A DNA stretch of 20,938 bases from JACPJP01 sp964650285 (lineage in GTDB: Archaea > Nanobdellota > Nanobdellia > Woesearchaeales > GW2011-AR4), in assembly GCA_964650285.1 (NCBI GenBank), contig CAZYSP010000014.1:1-20938 (forward strand). The letters run 5' to 3'. The notes below the pieces were generated by a model. The model ran no database searches and was not told where the DNA came from. It saw nothing but the letters and a program-made list of their open reading frames with translations. The first letter of the stretch is position 1; each line of letters begins with the position of its first letter. The position numbers were made by a program, and so were the translations under genes. Positions 7,529-15,057 of this stretch are shown here, piece after piece.

Positions 7529-7891
7529 TTATCTATAATGCTTCTTGTAAGAACTCGCACAATGCATGCAGCAGAATTTCAATGTTTTGCCTTTAAATTT
7601 TTCAGTATAGCCTCCTTCATAAACCTTACAGTTGCAATGTGCACATGTTGTAAGTTTAGGTTCTATTGCTATATCAATAAGGTCTCCAAACCTGTTGAAC
7701 ATGTTTTTAGTGAAATTTCTTCCATCTGTTGTCAAAGAATAAACTTTCTTTTCCCTTTTTCCAGTTTTTTTATTTTTATTAATTTGTTTTATGGATATAT
7801 TGAACAATGTGATAATATGGAGGTGAGTCAAATGGGCGGAGACGGATGCTGTTAAAATAAATAAACTTATATAATATAAAATATGAGACAT
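7529..7891 (-). CDS. TRASH-domain metal-responsive regulator, apparently N-terminally truncated
   Basis: The C-terminal 40 residues form a TRASH-type metal-binding module: TCAHCNCKVYEGGY, then LKFCCMHCASSYKK. Before it is a wing-like GKREKKVYSLTTDGRNF, typical of PadR/ArsR-like winged-helix regulators. Only about 88 codons (7529-7795) look like this family. Upstream of that there is no recognition helix, and the frame reads through a sequence whose other strand holds a Shine-Dalgarno and a TATA box. The ATG at 7891 is the nearest upstream in-frame ATG, but I do not trust it. Either the gene is a 5'-truncated remnant or it starts at a non-ATG codon near 7800. TRASH regulators usually control metal-efflux or chaperone genes. 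Confidence 0.55.
   Translation of the reverse strand: MSHILYYISLFILTASVSAHLTHLHIITLFNISIKQINKNKKTGKREKKVYSLTTDGRNFTKNMFNRFGDLIDIAIEPKLTTCAHCNCKVYEGGYTEKFKGKTLKFCCMHCASSYKKHYR
7819..7855 (+). other. Perfect Shine-Dalgarno followed by a 7-codon MGGDGCC frame
   Basis: GGAGGTGA at 7819-7826 is a full match to the archaeal anti-Shine-Dalgarno. It is 5 nt before ATG at 7832, which opens MGGDGCC and a TAA at 7853-7855. An in-frame ATG at 7817 would give MEVSQMGGDGCC. It may be a genuine Cys-rich micropeptide or the surviving tail of a lost gene. Confidence 0.35.
7867..7874 (+). promoter_or_regulatory. TATA box ahead of the split small membrane protein
   Basis: TTATATAA lies 32-39 nt before the ATG at 7906, giving a predicted start of transcription around 7895 and a leader of about 10 nt. 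Confidence 0.45.
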
Positions 7892-7905
7892 GACGAGTTT
7901 AAAAA

Positions 7906-8085
7906 ATGGCTGAAAAACTGAATGAGCTGGCTTGGGGATATGCTGGTGCTGCTGAACAAATGATGAAGTAGCATATGTTTTTTTCATTAAGCGTTGTAGG
8001 GATTATTACAGGAATGATTGAAGCAGCGATAATAGGCTTTATTGCACTGTATGCGCTTGGATGGTTATACAATAAGTTCGTTTGA
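7906..8085 (+). pseudogene. Small membrane protein interrupted by an in-frame amber codon
   Basis: ATG at 7906 opens MAEKLNELAWGYAGAAEQMMK, which ends at TAG (7969-7971). The same frame continues with HMFFSLSVVG, then a hydrophobic helix rich in Gly/Ala/Ile, and ends GWLYNKFV at TGA 8083-8085. An ATG at 7975 could start a separate 36-residue membrane peptide. The ending resembles small holin-like DPANN membrane proteins that finish in a WLYNKF motif, recalled from memory. Such proteins usually have two helices; here only the second is present. The simplest reading is loss of helix 1 plus a Trp-to-stop change. Confidence 0.4.
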
Positions 8086-8123
8086 TTTTATTTTTTGAAT
8101 AATGGGGAAACAGAGGAATAAAA

Positions 8124-8285
8124 ATGGTTAAAGAGTTAAATAAGGACGGAAAAGAATACTTCCAATGCGAAGAATGCTCATTTTTTTATGAAGACAGAGA
8201 ATGGGCAGAAAAATGCGAAAAATGGTGTAAGGAAAAGCATAGCTGCAATATTGAAATTACCAAGTATGCAGTTAAAGCAGATTAA
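8124..8285 (+). CDS. 53-residue Cys-rich protein, probably metal-binding
   Basis: ATG at 8124 follows a GAGG Shine-Dalgarno-like site at 8113-8116. The product has CEEC (C15, C18), an aromatic FFYED stretch and CEKWCKEKHSC (C31, C35, C41) with one His, an arrangement suited to one zinc or other metal ion. It ends NIEITKYAVKAD. I recognise it only as the kind of small archaeal protein with a CxxC and a WCxxHxSCN-like segment. It sits 14 nt before the YHS-permease gene and probably shares its transcript, which supports a metal-handling role. Confidence 0.7.
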   Translation: MVKELNKDGKEYFQCEECSFFYEDREWAEKCEKWCKEKHSCNIEITKYAVKAD

Positions 8286-8299
8286 AATAGCAAATTAAA

Positions 8300-9433
8300 A
8301 TGCCAAAAGACCCTATATGCGGAATGGAAGGCCACATAAAAGCACATGGCCATTATTTTTGCAGCCAGAGATGTATTGAGAAATATGAGAGAATGCACTC
8401 TATAAAGGAATGTTTGAGTTGTGAAATTAAAGGAGATCATTTACCGTGGTACAAAGAAAGATTATATATTGTAAGTTTGATTACTGTCGTTATTGTCGTA
8501 ATTGCTTATTTTTTCTCTGAAAAGCTGTTTGATGCGTTTGTTGATTATTTTAAATTAATATGGTGGGCTATTTTGTTAGGAGTGTTCATTGGAGGCGTTA
8601 TTGATTTTTTAATCCCAAATTCTTACATCTCTAAATATTTATCAAAGCATGAGAAAAAAACAATTTTTTATTCAGTAATTTTTGGTTTTTTAATGTCGGC
8701 ATGCTCTCACGGTATTTTAGCTATTGCAATGGAATTATATAAGAAAGGAGCTTCAATTTCAGCTGTAATTGCATTTTTGTTAGCTAGCCCATGGGCTAAC
8801 TTGCCAATAATTATTTTGTTGTTTAGTTTTTTTGGCGCTAAAGCATTATTGTTAGTTATATCTGCAATTGTAATTGCAATAATAACTGGATTAATTTATC
8901 AAGTGCTAGAAAAGAAAAAAATAATAGAGCAAAGCAAACATATTGTCAAAATTGATAAGTCATTTTCTATCAGAGCCGATATAAAAAGAAGATGGAGAAA
9001 TTATAAATCTAATTATGAAAATAATATTAAGACATTAAAAGGTGTTTTTAGGGGTTCATGGTCATTAGCAAAAATGGTTGTATGGTGGATTTTGATTGGT
9101 ATGATTTTAGCTAGTTTTGCCCGTGCTTTTGTACCGCATGAATTTTTTGTGAAATATATGGGCCCAACATTACTTGGCCTTGTTGTTACATTAGTAATTG
9201 CAACAATAATAGAAGTATGCTCAGAAGGTTCTGCTCCTATGGCTTTTGAGCTGTTTAAACAAACAGGGGCATTTGGCAATAGTTTTGCGTTTTTGATGGT
9301 GGGTGTTGCAACAGACTATACAGAAATTGGTTTGATATGGAGCAACATAGGGAAAAAAACAGCACTATGGCTCCCTGTAATAACTGTTCCCCAAATTATA
9401 GTTTTAGGATACCTTTTTAATACATTACTTTAA
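8300..9433 (+). CDS. ArsP-like permease (UPF0718/DUF318) with N-terminal YHS/TRASH-like metal site
   Basis: Residues 1-45 form a soluble metal-site module: DPICGM (C7), HYFCSQRCIEKYE (C21, C25) and CLSC (C38, C41). About eight membrane segments follow in two related halves. The first half has SACSHGILAIAMEL (C135) and SPWANLP (163-169); the second has EVCSEGSAPMAFEL. These are hallmarks of the ArsP_1 permease family, known for organoarsenical or other metalloid export. A charged loop at about 200-245 separates the halves. The N-terminal module and the small Cys-rich gene upstream suggest export of a thiol-binding metal or metalloid. The exact substrate cannot be read from sequence. Confidence 0.85.
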   Translation: MPKDPICGMEGHIKAHGHYFCSQRCIEKYERMHSIKECLSCEIKGDHLPWYKERLYIVSLITVVIVVIAYFFSEKLFDAFVDYFKLIWWAILLGVFIGGVIDFLIPNSYISKYLSKHEKKTIFYSVIFGFLMSACSHGILAIAMELYKKGASISAVIAFLLASPWANLPIIILLFSFFGAKALLLVISAIVIAIITGLIYQVLEKKKIIEQSKHIVKIDKSFSIRADIKRRWRNYKSNYENNIKTLKGVFRGSWSLAKMVVWWILIGMILASFARAFVPHEFFVKYMGPTLLGLVVTLVIATIIEVCSEGSAPMAFELFKQTGAFGNSFAFLMVGVATDYTEIGLIWSNIGKKTALWLPVITVPQIIVLGYLFNTLL

Positions 9434-9449
9434 CAAAAAAAGCAAAATA

Positions 9450-9457
9450 TTTATATT
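9450..9457 (+). promoter_or_regulatory. TATA box for the membrane winged-helix gene
   Basis: TTTATATT lies 24-31 nt before the GTG at 9481 and 30-37 nt before the ATG at 9487. A second TATA-like GTATATAA is at 9463-9470. Confidence 0.45.
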
Positions 9458-9480
9458 GAAATGTATATAATCGTATAAAA

Positions 9481-10008
9481 GTGGTTATGGAAACAAAAAA
9501 ACTTGGATTTCTGATTATTGGCATGAGCGTTGTGCTGGGTTTCATTATGTTCAGCTATATGACTAAGCTAGGTGTGCAGGAGCAAACATATAACTGCAAT
9601 CCAACACATGAATGCCAGCAAATAAGTTCTTTATTTGGATTATCGCATATAGCTATTGGCTTTTTGTCCTTCATATTTGCATTAGGGTTTTATTTATTAT
9701 TTTTTAATAAAAGCGAGGCAGAGGCATCAAAATACAGTGATGCATTAGAAAAAATTCAGGAAGAGAAAACACAAAAAACAGCTGAAGATAAATTCAATTT
9801 ATTGTTAAGGCCTCTTGACGAGAACGAAAGAAAGGTTTTAACTTCAATTAAAGAACAGGAAGGTGTAACTCAATCAACTTTAAAGTACAGGACAAATTTA
9901 TCAAAAGCAAAAATAAGCCAGATACTTACAGACTTTGAGAAGAAAAATTTAATAGCAAGAAAAGCAAAAGGAAAAACATATGAAGTGTTCTTAACTGAGA
10001 ATTTCTAA
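9481..10008 (+). CDS. Membrane-anchored winged-helix regulator with an external Cys pair
   Basis: Two membrane segments (about residues 8-27 and 53-75) flank an external loop with CNPTHECQQI (C39, C45). A charged helical linker follows (77-105). A C-terminal MarR-like winged helix (about 110-175) contains LDENERKVLTSIKEQEGV, the helix LSKAKISQILTDFEKKNLI and a KGKTYEVFLT wing. The start is GTG 9481 or ATG 9487; no Shine-Dalgarno is present. Membrane-bound winged-helix proteins with this architecture are common in archaea. The C-x5-C loop followed by GLSHIAIG resembles part of a VKOR-type thiol site, so redox sensing is possible but speculative. It lies next to metal and thiol genes. Confidence 0.75.
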   Translation: MVMETKKLGFLIIGMSVVLGFIMFSYMTKLGVQEQTYNCNPTHECQQISSLFGLSHIAIGFLSFIFALGFYLLFFNKSEAEASKYSDALEKIQEEKTQKTAEDKFNLLLRPLDENERKVLTSIKEQEGVTQSTLKYRTNLSKAKISQILTDFEKKNLIARKAKGKTYEVFLTENF

Positions 10009-10027
10009 AAGATATTTTTCAGAAAGA

Positions 10028-10035
10028 TATAAATA
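10028..10035 (+). promoter_or_regulatory. TATA box for the polytopic membrane gene
   Basis: TATAAATA lies 34-41 nt before the ATG at 10069. The predicted leader of about 13 nt contains the Shine-Dalgarno GGTGAT at 10059-10064. Confidence 0.55.
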
Positions 10036-10068
10036 TATGCTGATTTAAACACTTTTTTGGTGATATTA

Positions 10069-10773
10069 ATGGACCTTAAAAAATTATTCACAAAAAAAAG
10101 GCTTATTTTTATTATAATATTTACAGTTTTAGTTCTCGTCGGAAAGAACATAAATTTCTCTGCTTTGGTTGGTGCTGAAAACCAGTTCTTTACTTTGTTC
10201 CAGTTTTTTGGTCCTGTTGCAGGTGGCTTTTTAGGCTCTGTTTTTGGTGTTGTTGCAGTTTTATTTGCAGAACTGATTGATTTTTTTGTTGTTGGAAAAG
10301 AAGCTACACTAATTAATGTGTTAAGACTAACTCCTATGCTGTTTGCTGCTTACTATTTTGGAAGCAAAAAGAAAAATTTAAGTATTATTGTGCCGATAAT
10401 TGCAATTGCATTGTTTATACTGCATCCAGTTGGCAGACAAGTTTGGTTCTTCACATTATTCTGGACAATACCGATAATAGGAAAATTACTGCCTAAGAAA
10501 TATTCTAACAATGTTTTGGTTAAGAGTTATGGCGCTACTTTTACAGCCCTTAGTATAGGGGGAGCTTTATGGATATGGACAATACCCACGACAGCTGCTC
10601 AATGGATAGCTTTGATACCTGTAGTCATTGTAGAAAGATTCCTGTTTGGTGCAGGAATAGCAGTCTCTTATGTAGCATTTAACGCATTATTGGATAAAGT
10701 GCTTGATAAATTCAAGGTAAAAGTACCAAGCGATGTCTTGAGAATTAATAAAAAGTTTACTATAAAGGCTTAA
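10069..10773 (+). CDS. Polytopic membrane protein, possibly ECF-type S component
   Basis: The product is 234 residues with about six hydrophobic segments. Positive residues sit at the N-terminus (DLKKLFTKKR) and C-terminus (KFKVKVPSDVLRINKK). The ATG at 10069 is chosen because GGTGAT at 10059-10064 is a good ribosome site 4 nt before it. The earlier TTG and GTG codons overlap that site. The stretch FFGPVAGGFLGSVFGVVAVL recalls the small-residue helices of ECF transporter substrate-binding subunits, but no ATPase or T subunit is nearby. I regard that family as a guess. It could equally be an uncharacterised DPANN membrane protein. Confidence 0.75.
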   Translation: MDLKKLFTKKRLIFIIIFTVLVLVGKNINFSALVGAENQFFTLFQFFGPVAGGFLGSVFGVVAVLFAELIDFFVVGKEATLINVLRLTPMLFAAYYFGSKKKNLSIIVPIIAIALFILHPVGRQVWFFTLFWTIPIIGKLLPKKYSNNVLVKSYGATFTALSIGGALWIWTIPTTAAQWIALIPVVIVERFLFGAGIAVSYVAFNALLDKVLDKFKVKVPSDVLRINKKFTIKA

Positions 10774-10821
10774 ATTTCTATTATTTTTTTCTCTTCTTAT
10801 TTTTAAATATATTTCAAAAGC

Positions 10822-10830
10822 TTTAAATAT
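10822..10830 (+). promoter_or_regulatory. TATA box for the acidic orphan gene
   Basis: TTTAAATAT lies 28-36 nt before the ATG at 10858, consistent with a leaderless transcript. No Shine-Dalgarno is seen. Confidence 0.5.
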
Positions 10831-10857
10831 TAGTTATTACTTTTTGAATGTATAAAA

Positions 10858-11520
10858 ATGTTAACAGGTATTATAGGAACAACAGGAACAGCAAGCTATA
10901 ATGAGCCTTTATTAAATAATGTGCTATCAAATTCTAATCTTGGTATAGAAAACATACTAAATTTTTCACAATACAATTCCTTAGAAAAACAACTTAACCA
11001 AATTCAAACTGCTGAACCTGAAGATCCTCCAGAAACAATACATACCCCTTGGGGTGTATGGCGCCATTGGAGGGATGCTTTACATAGTATAGATGAAAAA
11101 TATGACGCAGAGCATGCAGTAAGAACAGGACGTGCAGCAGAAGACATATTACATCAGGCCCATTATGTCCCGGTTATAGGAGATTACGAACATGCGGAAG
11201 AATCTTATGAAATGAATCTTGAGTACACTGATTCTGATCAATTAGAGATGTATAACATAAGAATAAATCTTGAAGAATACCATCCAAGTATAGCTTTTGA
11301 AGAAGAAATTGAAGGTGAAAACACAGAAACTTCTGTAAACGCAGAAATAGAAGATGATTCTACAGACCTAAAAGATAAGAATATTGATGAAGAGCCTAAG
11401 GATCCAAACTCTGCTGAAGACAAAGTTCCAGAAAAGAATTTTGATTTAGAGTCTGAGAAAGAATTAACAGAAATATTTGAAAAAGTATTAAAATTTGATA
11501 TTGTTAAATTTTTCTATTAG
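10858..11520 (+). CDS. Acidic protein of unknown function
   Basis: I do not recognise this 220-residue protein. The N-terminal 50 residues are Asn/Ser-rich. Residues 60-130 hold an aromatic, helix-prone segment (TPWGVWRHWRDALHSI, then AVRTGRAAEDILHQAHYVP). Residues 140-205 are strongly acidic and probably disordered, and the last 15 residues form an amphipathic end (LKFDIVKFFY). There is no signal peptide, membrane segment or cysteine. It has its own TATA box and ends 1 nt before the glmS stop on the other strand. Codon use resembles neighbouring genes. It may be lineage-specific. Confidence 0.65.
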   Translation: MLTGIIGTTGTASYNEPLLNNVLSNSNLGIENILNFSQYNSLEKQLNQIQTAEPEDPPETIHTPWGVWRHWRDALHSIDEKYDAEHAVRTGRAAEDILHQAHYVPVIGDYEHAEESYEMNLEYTDSDQLEMYNIRINLEEYHPSIAFEEEIEGENTETSVNAEIEDDSTDLKDKNIDEEPKDPNSAEDKVPEKNFDLESEKELTEIFEKVLKFDIVKFFY

Positions 11521-11521
11521 T

Positions 11522-13366
11522 TTATTCAACTGTAACACTCTTGCTTAAATTCCTGGGCTTATCAGGATCCAGTTTTCTGTCTGTTGCCACATAATAAGCT
11601 AATAATTGTAAAGGAACTACTGCAAGAATAGAACTCAATATGTATAATGTTTTAGGAATAAAAATAACAAAATCAGCTATTTTTCTTATTTCTTCGTCAT
11701 CTTCTGTTGCTATAGCAATTACAATGCCATTTCTTGCCTTAACTTCCTGCATGTTGCCTAAGACCTTTTTATAAGTGTAAATGTCTTTTGTTGCTATGAA
11801 AACAACTGGCATATTTTTATCAATTAAAGCTATTGGGCCGTGCTTCATCTCTGCAGCTGGGTAGCCTTCTGCATGTATATAACTGACTTCCTTTAGTTTT
11901 AAAGCGCCTTCTAATGCTATTGGGAAATTTACTCCACGCCCTAAAAATAATGCATTATGCTTGCCCTTATAGATATCAGCTATTTTTTTGATTTCTTTGT
12001 CATCTAGCAAAGTTTCTATCTGCAATGGCAATTTTCTTAATTTTTCTACTAAATCTGAAATTATTTTATTTTCAAGAGTTTTTCTTAAATTTGCCATAAA
12101 CAATGTAAACAAATACAAAACAACTAGTTGAGCTGTAAATGCCTTTGTGGATGCAACTCCGATTTCAGGACCTGCGCATGTATACAAAACAGAATCTGTT
12201 TCTCGTGATATAGAGCTCCCTTTTACATTTACTATGGAAAGCACTTTTGCGTTTCTCTTTTTGGCTTCCCTTATTGCTGCTAAGGTATCAGCAGTTTCCC
12301 CTGATTGAGAAATTGCAATTACCAAAGTATTTTCATTTATTATTGGATTCCTATACCTGAATTCAGAGCTATATTCAACTTCCACAGGGATTTTTGCCAG
12401 CTCTTCCAGCATAAATTCCCCAACCAAAGCAGAATGCCATGAAGTTCCGCATGCAACAATAATTATCCTGTTTATTTTTTGCAATTCCTCGTCACTTAAA
12501 TTCAATTCTTGTTTAATATTTATATTCCCATTTTCTATTCTGCTGTTTAGTGTTTCTGTTATTGCCCTTGGTTGCTCATATATTTCTTTTAACATAAAAT
12601 GTTTGTAACCGGATTTCTCTGCTAGTTCAGGGCTCCAATTAATTTCATTTATTTTTTTATTAATCTTCCCCCCATCAATATTTTTTATTGAATAATTATT
12701 GCTTTCTAATATTACAATTTCCTTATTTTCCAGATAAATGACTTTGTTTGTATACTTTAGAATTGCAGGCACGTCAGAAGCAATGAAATTCTCATTATTA
12801 CCTAAACCAAGAATTAAAGGGCTTTCATTTCTTGCTGCTATTAATTTTTTCGGCTCTTTTGAGCATATAACCCCTAAAGCATAACTTCCCTGTATTTGTT
12901 TTAAAGCATTTCTTGTTGCTTCTTCAATATTTCCATTGTAATTATCCTCTATTAAATGAGCAATAACTTCTGTATCTGTTGAGGATTTGAATTTATGTCC
13001 TTTTTCAATTAGTTTTTCTTTTAACTCAGAAAAATTTTCAATTATTCCATTATGCACAATGCTTATGTTTCCCTTACAATCTGTATGCGGATGAGCGTTT
13101 TCTTTTGTTACAGATCCATGAGTAGCCCAGCGACAATGAGAAATCCCAACATTACCTTCAATTTTTTCAAAATTTATTTTTTCTTCTTTTCCCCTTTTTT
13201 TCTTTATTTCTTCTAATTTACCAATGTCTTTTTCAATAATAATATTATTTTTATTGATTGTAGAAATACCAGCAGAATCATAACCGCGATATTCCAGTCT
13301 TTTAAGCCCCTCAACTAGAATAGGTGCTGCTTCCCTGTTTCCAATATAGCCAATTATACCACACAT
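11522..13366 (-). CDS. glmS: Glutamine--fructose-6-phosphate aminotransferase (isomerizing)
   Basis: This 614-residue enzyme has full family length. Its N-terminal glutaminase domain opens MCGIIGYIGNREA with the nucleophile Cys2, then LKRLEYRGYDSAG and HCRWATHG. A linker with YKHFMLKEIYEQPRAI leads to two SIS domains: the first with ACGTSWHSA and SQSGETADTLAA, the second with GRGVNFPIALEGALKLKE and EGYPAAEMKHGP. The end, DKPRNLSKSVTVE, is the conserved GlmS tail. It makes glucosamine-6-phosphate from fructose-6-phosphate and glutamine for amino-sugar synthesis. It is divergent from the HAD gene. A TATA-like TATTTAAATA lies about 50 nt upstream; no glmS ribozyme fits in the short leader. Confidence 0.97.
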   Translation of the reverse strand: MCGIIGYIGNREAAPILVEGLKRLEYRGYDSAGISTINKNNIIIEKDIGKLEEIKKKRGKEEKINFEKIEGNVGISHCRWATHGSVTKENAHPHTDCKGNISIVHNGIIENFSELKEKLIEKGHKFKSSTDTEVIAHLIEDNYNGNIEEATRNALKQIQGSYALGVICSKEPKKLIAARNESPLILGLGNNENFIASDVPAILKYTNKVIYLENKEIVILESNNYSIKNIDGGKINKKINEINWSPELAEKSGYKHFMLKEIYEQPRAITETLNSRIENGNINIKQELNLSDEELQKINRIIIVACGTSWHSALVGEFMLEELAKIPVEVEYSSEFRYRNPIINENTLVIAISQSGETADTLAAIREAKKRNAKVLSIVNVKGSSISRETDSVLYTCAGPEIGVASTKAFTAQLVVLYLFTLFMANLRKTLENKIISDLVEKLRKLPLQIETLLDDKEIKKIADIYKGKHNALFLGRGVNFPIALEGALKLKEVSYIHAEGYPAAEMKHGPIALIDKNMPVVFIATKDIYTYKKVLGNMQEVKARNGIVIAIATEDDEEIRKIADFVIFIPKTLYILSSILAVVPLQLLAYYVATDRKLDPDKPRNLSKSVTVE

Positions 13367-13435
13367 GTTTTAAAATTATTTCTAAACTGAACATAACAGA
13401 GAAATACAGCACTATTTAAATATTATGAACTAAGC

Positions 13436-13443
13436 ATATAAAG
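13436..13443 (+). promoter_or_regulatory. TATA box for the HAD phosphatase gene
   Basis: ATATAAAG lies 36-43 nt before the ATG at 13479, in the 112-bp divergent gap with glmS. It implies a leader of about 15 nt. Confidence 0.4.
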
Positions 13444-13478
13444 ATTTTTAATACCTGGCATAATGCTATTAGGATAAA

Positions 13479-14138
13479 ATGCCAAAATACAAATTAGTCT
13501 GCTTTGATGTTGATGGGACCTTGATAGATAATGTAAAGTTCTCATGGCAGATATTCCATGATTATTTCCAGACTGATAAGCACAGAAGGGAAGATGCAAA
13601 AAATAAGTTCCTGAACGGCAAGATAAGCTATTTAGAGTGGGCAAACCATGATATAAACTTATGGAAAGAAAAAAATGCGAAAAAGAAGGATTTTTTCAAG
13701 GCAATTGAAAATTTAAGATTAATGAATGGCGCAATGGAAACATTAAGAGAATTAAAGAATAATAATATTAAACTAGCGATTGTCTCGGGCTCTGTAAATG
13801 TTGTCCTGGAAAAGTTCATACCGGATTACAATGAATTTTTTGATGATGTTTTCTTGAGCAGGATTTATTTTGATGAAGAAGGCAGTATATTAAAAGTAGA
13901 AGCAACAGAATTTGACATGGAAAAGAAAGCAGAGGCTTTAAAGCAGATTGCTGAAAGGGAAAAAATAAAGCTGGAGGAATGTGTTTTTGTTGGAGATTAC
14001 CTAAACGATATGAAGATAATCCAGGATGCTGGATTAGGAATAGCATTCAACTGCCAGCATGACAAATTAAAGGAAGTTGCTGATGTAGTTATCGAAAAAA
14101 AAGATTTAAGGGAAGTTTTGAAGTATATTTTACAATAA
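13479..14138 (+). CDS. HAD-family phosphatase, SerB-like
   Basis: This 219-residue protein has all HAD motifs. DVDGT at residues 10-14 carries the nucleophile Asp10 and Asp12, SGS is at 103-105, the Lys is at 149-150, and GDYLNDMK is at 172-179. The cap is a four-helix insertion between motifs I and II (C1 type), as in phosphoserine phosphatase-like enzymes. The closest class by eye is the HAD-IB/SerB-like group, but the cap lacks clear phosphoserine-specific residues, so the substrate is open. It is followed 31 nt later by a membrane protein with its own TATA box, so the two are probably not one operon. Confidence 0.85.
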   Translation: MPKYKLVCFDVDGTLIDNVKFSWQIFHDYFQTDKHRREDAKNKFLNGKISYLEWANHDINLWKEKNAKKKDFFKAIENLRLMNGAMETLRELKNNNIKLAIVSGSVNVVLEKFIPDYNEFFDDVFLSRIYFDEEGSILKVEATEFDMEKKAEALKQIAEREKIKLEECVFVGDYLNDMKIIQDAGLGIAFNCQHDKLKEVADVVIEKKDLREVLKYILQ

Positions 14139-14139
14139 A

Positions 14140-14147
14140 TTTATATA
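14140..14147 (+). promoter_or_regulatory. TATA box for the membrane protein at 14170
   Basis: A canonical TTTATATA lies 23-30 nt before the ATG, just after the HAD gene stop. It predicts a leaderless mRNA. Confidence 0.6.
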
Positions 14148-14169
14148 TTGTTTCATAAAATAATAGTCT

Positions 14170-15021
14170 ATGGCCAAATTTCAGTATAGCAAAGCTATAA
14201 GTGATTCTTTCAAGTTAATTTTTAGTAATTTATATGTTCTTGTTCCGCAATTATTGGTAAGCCTAATAGGATTTATATCAATTCCATTTTACCTCAGGAT
14301 GTTTGATTTTGGAGAGAATTTTGATATATCCTCTATGGGAAGTTTTGTGCCCTCCATTATACTAGTTGCAATAAGCTCTATAATTTTAACCAATGTATCT
14401 TACGGCTGGACATTGGCCCTCATAGGAAAAATAGTGAAAAAAGGAAAAGCAGATTTGTTTAAGGAATTTAAGAGCGGTCTTAGAAAAGGATTGGTATATT
14501 TTCTCACAACATTAATTGCATTGTCGGTATTCTTTGTTGGTGCATTAGTTTTTATGGTGTTGTTTATAATTATAGAAATGGTATCTTCTTTTATACCAAT
14601 ATTGGGCGTGCTTCTAACTATTTTGTCTGTCATAGCGGTTATTGCCGCTATTGTAGCTTTTATTTTGGCATTTATGTACTTGACATCAGTAATTGCCTTA
14701 GAAAATTTTGGTGCTGTAAAATCAGTTAAACTTTCATACATCCACTTCAAGAGCAACAAGTCCCATAGCCTGGCTTTGCTTTTAATAATCATCCTGTTCA
14801 GCATAATTGTAAGTTTGATATGTCTTGTTGTTTTTTATGCTATTTTGTTTATATTTGCAGGTTCTGTTTCCGACGAAGCTATTCTTGCATATATGATCGA
14901 GAATCCAGTTAAGTACTCTTTTGTTTCATTTTTTTCAAATCTGCCTAATATTGCTGTGGTTGTCTGGAGTTTTGCTTTTGTGACCATTGCTTATGTTAGG
15001 AAGAAGAAAACAAAGAAATAG
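14170..15021 (+). CDS. Multi-pass membrane protein, DUF-type
   Basis: This 283-residue protein has about six membrane helices. It begins with a soluble stretch (MAKFQYSKAISDSFKLIFSN) typical of archaeal membrane proteins related to the glycerophosphodiesterase-type membrane domain. A positive loop (KKGKADLFKEFKSGLRKG) and a second one (LENFGAVKSVKLSYIHFKSNK) follow the second and fifth helices. The C-terminus is basic (YVRKKKTKK). The repeated pattern of a short amphipathic helix before paired membrane helices is the only family clue. Function is unknown. It is convergent with the phosphopantoate ligase gene across a T-rich 36-nt gap. Confidence 0.75.
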   Translation: MAKFQYSKAISDSFKLIFSNLYVLVPQLLVSLIGFISIPFYLRMFDFGENFDISSMGSFVPSIILVAISSIILTNVSYGWTLALIGKIVKKGKADLFKEFKSGLRKGLVYFLTTLIALSVFFVGALVFMVLFIIIEMVSSFIPILGVLLTILSVIAVIAAIVAFILAFMYLTSVIALENFGAVKSVKLSYIHFKSNKSHSLALLLIIILFSIIVSLICLVVFYAILFIFAGSVSDEAILAYMIENPVKYSFVSFFSNLPNIAVVVWSFAFVTIAYVRKKKTKK

Positions 15022-15057
15022 CTTCCTTAAGGATTTTTCTATTATTATAATTTTTAA

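Noticed and set aside
7538..7855. Plus-strand 105-codon frame opposite the TRASH gene
   Set aside because: It is antisense to a clear TRASH domain; only its last few codons after the Shine-Dalgarno were kept as an observation.
7969..7971. Pyrrolysine at the in-frame TAG
   Set aside because: Nothing in the window supports pyrrolysine machinery, and the flanking protein looks decayed; a Trp-to-stop change is simpler.
13367..13478. glmS ribozyme upstream of glmS
   Set aside because: No ribozyme core or suitable leader; the gap holds divergent TATA-like elements.
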